Source of the DNA: a bacterium | Lineage (GTDB): Bacteria > UBP14 > UBA6098 > B30-G16 | Assembly: GCA_027007865.1 (NCBI GenBank) | Contig: JALTEE010000315.1 | Span: 1-20,122 of the forward strand | DNA: 20,122 nt | Direction: 5' to 3' | In this document: positions 18,584 through 20,122 of the stretch, one piece after another | Position numbering within the stretch: the first letter of the stretch is position 1 | Layout of the letters: each line of letters starts with the position of its first letter | Position numbers and translations under genes: made by a program | Notes under the pieces: model-generated | Database searches by the model: none | The model's input: only the letters and a program-made list of their open reading frames with translations | Told to the model about the DNA's origin: nothing

Positions 18584-20122
18584 TCATCTTACGAGAAGTA
18601 ATTTTTTTGTTTTCTGTGTGCCGCATATTTTTGCAAAATATATTCCCGACGGAAATCCATTCGCATTCCAAGCGATTTTGCGCTGTCCATCTGCCAAACG
18701 CCAGTGTGAAATCGATTTCCCCGAAAAATCGTATATTGCGAGTTCTGCACCCGAACTCAAATTATCGGGCAATATCAGTGTGCAACTCGTATTGAAAGGA
18801 TTTGGATATGCTGTTATAGCAATATCTTGAGGCTTTGTTTGTTCGGACTTAATTTTATCCTCTTCTCCAATGCCGACGAAAATGTGTTCGTATCCCAGCC
18901 TCGTGTCAGTCCATATCGGGAAAAGTTTTCCAGCAGAATAATCGATATTGATATAATCTCCCATAAATTGCGCATAAGGGTCGAAACTTTCCGAAGAAAC
19001 TCTGCTATTAGCGCTAAAAATTTCTCCGCCATCCGTGGATTGCGCAAAATATACATCGCACCAGCCCGTAGAAAGATTATCACGGGTGTCGTAAAAAATA
19101 ATGTTCACATTTCCAAACTCATCTATATCAACCCAGGGCATAAATTGGTCGCCATCGGTTACATCGTTTACAAGCACAGGATCCGACCAAGATGCACCAC
19201 CATCGGTCGAGTGAACGCAAAATACATCCGCTCGTCTTGCCGAATCCTCCCACGATGCATAAGTTATATAGACCCACCCTCTTCGTTCATCGGAAGTTCC
19301 ATCTACACTGATTATCGGGAAACCGTTTGCGCGGTCGTATCTTCCGAGACTATCGGCAATTATACTTGCCGAAACAACATCAAAAGGTTCGGAGAATGTT
19401 TCGCCGCCATCATCGCTGCGAATACATTGAATTTGGTTAGGTGTCGGATAATCAGAACTTGGATCCCAAAGCGCCCACGAAACATATAATTCACCGTCGG
19501 GACCCACAGCACAATATGAAATGCCGGGCGATAAATAACCGCTCGTAGAAGCTATAATAGCTGGTGCGCTGAAAGTATGTCCATAATCTGTAGAACGAGA
19601 AAATATAATATCCGTATTCCATTCAGCATCAAACCTTTGCCAAACCACATAGACATTTCCAGGAAAAGCACCGTTCCAATCTGCCGCTATCCATTCTTTA
19701 TCGTGGAAATATACGCTCGGGTCGTCGATGGCGAGAGTGCACAATTCCGCAAAAGTTCTGCCGCTGTCCCGACTCGCGAACACCAAAACCGAAATCTCTT
19801 CCATAAAATATTCATCGAATCCGAGTGCAGCAATGTAGAAATTTCCCGCGTTGTCCGCTGTTATAGTCGGGTCGCCGAGATAATATGTATCGGGATACGC
19901 AGGATGATACAGAGTATTCCGCTCCCATGTATCTCCGTTGTCTGTGGTCAAGGCATAATCGAAATTTATGTAATAATCGTAGTCGGAGAACCAATCGAAA
20001 TCGTGCCACACAGCGACAAGTCTCCCTTCTTCAACAGGACTTGCGCAGATATCGACTTCGCCCTGGTTGTGTCCGTCCGAAGTATCGGAAATACAGTAGT
20101 TTTCAAATGTCCAATCCAATGC
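18584..20122 (-). CDS. Exported Asp-box (BNR/sialidase-like) beta-propeller protein with type-B C-terminal tail (5' end outside window)
   Basis: The frame stays open to the right edge (...A-LDWTFENYC), so the N-terminus and any signal peptide are missing. At least 512 residues are visible. Six Asp-box loops of the S/T-x-D-x-G-x-T-W/F type recur at ~60-residue spacing: TTDNGDTWE (~58), SRDSGRTFAE (~116), STDYGHTFSAP (~176), SDDGGETFSEP (~235), STDGGASWSDP (~304) and STDGGEIFSAN (~361). This fits a six-bladed sialidase-type propeller. The arginine triad and nucleophile of true sialidases cannot be assigned, so enzyme activity is doubtful. The tail is AYPNPFNTSCTLILPDNL to SGIYFAKICGTQKTKKLLLVR, of the same class as those ending at 4927 and 12996. 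It is transcribed toward the sigma factor gene, 269 bases away; co-transcription is unlikely given the sigma promoter. Confidence 0.85.
   Translation of the reverse strand, partial: ALDWTFENYCISDTSDGHNQGEVDICASPVEEGRLVAVWHDFDWFSDYDYYINFDYALTTDNGDTWERNTLYHPAYPDTYYLGDPTITADNAGNFYIAALGFDEYFMEEISVLVFASRDSGRTFAELCTLAIDDPSVYFHDKEWIAADWNGAFPGNVYVVWQRFDAEWNTDIIFSRSTDYGHTFSAPAIIASTSGYLSPGISYCAVGPDGELYVSWALWDPSSDYPTPNQIQCIRSDDGGETFSEPFDVVSASIIADSLGRYDRANGFPIISVDGTSDERRGWVYITYASWEDSARRADVFCVHSTDGGASWSDPVLVNDVTDGDQFMPWVDIDEFGNVNIIFYDTRDNLSTGWCDVYFAQSTDGGEIFSANSRVSSESFDPYAQFMGDYINIDYSAGKLFPIWTDTRLGYEHIFVGIGEEDKIKSEQTKPQDIAITAYPNPFNTSCTLILPDNLSSGAELAIYDFSGKSISHWRLADGQRKIAWNANGFPSGIYFAKICGTQKTKKLLLVR

Noticed and set aside
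20117..20119. TTG at 20119 as the start of the Asp-box protein
   Set aside because: The frame continues to the window edge and no signal peptide follows. The gene is simply cut.

Overview
The window is bacterial chromosomal DNA. It has two halves that converge on a shared terminator near position 13,045. The organism most likely belongs to, or lies near, the Fibrobacteres-Chlorobi-Bacteroidetes (FCB) superphylum, possibly an uncultured candidate phylum. Three things point there. The primary-type sigma factor is short (282 aa, no region 1.1) and reads like the Bacteroidetes RpoD. All five large secreted proteins end in PNPF-type C-terminal modules (FlgD-Ig / type IX sorting-like). The 23S boxA has the GTTCTTTGAAAA form. 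Shine-Dalgarno sites are strong (AGGAGGTGA, GAGGAGG), which argues against typical Bacteroidetes. I cannot name a genus or phylum from sequence alone.

Left half, plus strand (2-12,996): four consecutive genes for very large exported proteins, with gaps of only 37-102 bases, so probably one operon. The first is cut by the window edge. They are mosaics of beta-propellers (FG-GAP and LVIVD type), Ig-like modules, a C39-like peptidase domain, a von Willebrand A domain and a cohesin-like domain. Two kinds of C-terminal tail alternate along the operon (A, B, A, B). The type-A tails of genes 1 and 3 are nearly identical at DNA level. No secretion machinery is encoded in the window.

Middle, minus strand (13,084-17,277): a stand-alone 23S-5S rRNA unit. 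It has its own consensus promoter (TTGACA, 17 bp, TATAAT), a leader with a terminator-like hairpin and a boxA, and a long complementary pair flanking 23S that should form the RNase III processing stem. No 16S or tRNA lies upstream. A sigma-70 gene with its own promoter is there instead, so the rRNA operon is split. The 23S gene is interrupted at E. coli position 1917 (helix 69) by a 770-nt group I intron. Its P1, P3, P4, P6, P7, P8 and P9 helices can be assigned by eye, and it carries a single-motif LAGLIDADG homing endonuclease in the P6 loop.

Right edge, minus strand (17,466-20,122): the sigma factor gene and, upstream of it, the 3' part of another exported beta-propeller protein with six Asp-box (BNR) repeats and a type-B tail.

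The clearest unusual elements are the intron/endonuclease in helix 69, the unlinked 23S-5S unit with a terminator-like leader hairpin, and the recycled C-terminal cassette in the secreted-protein operon. I did not find evidence for a wholly new type of system.
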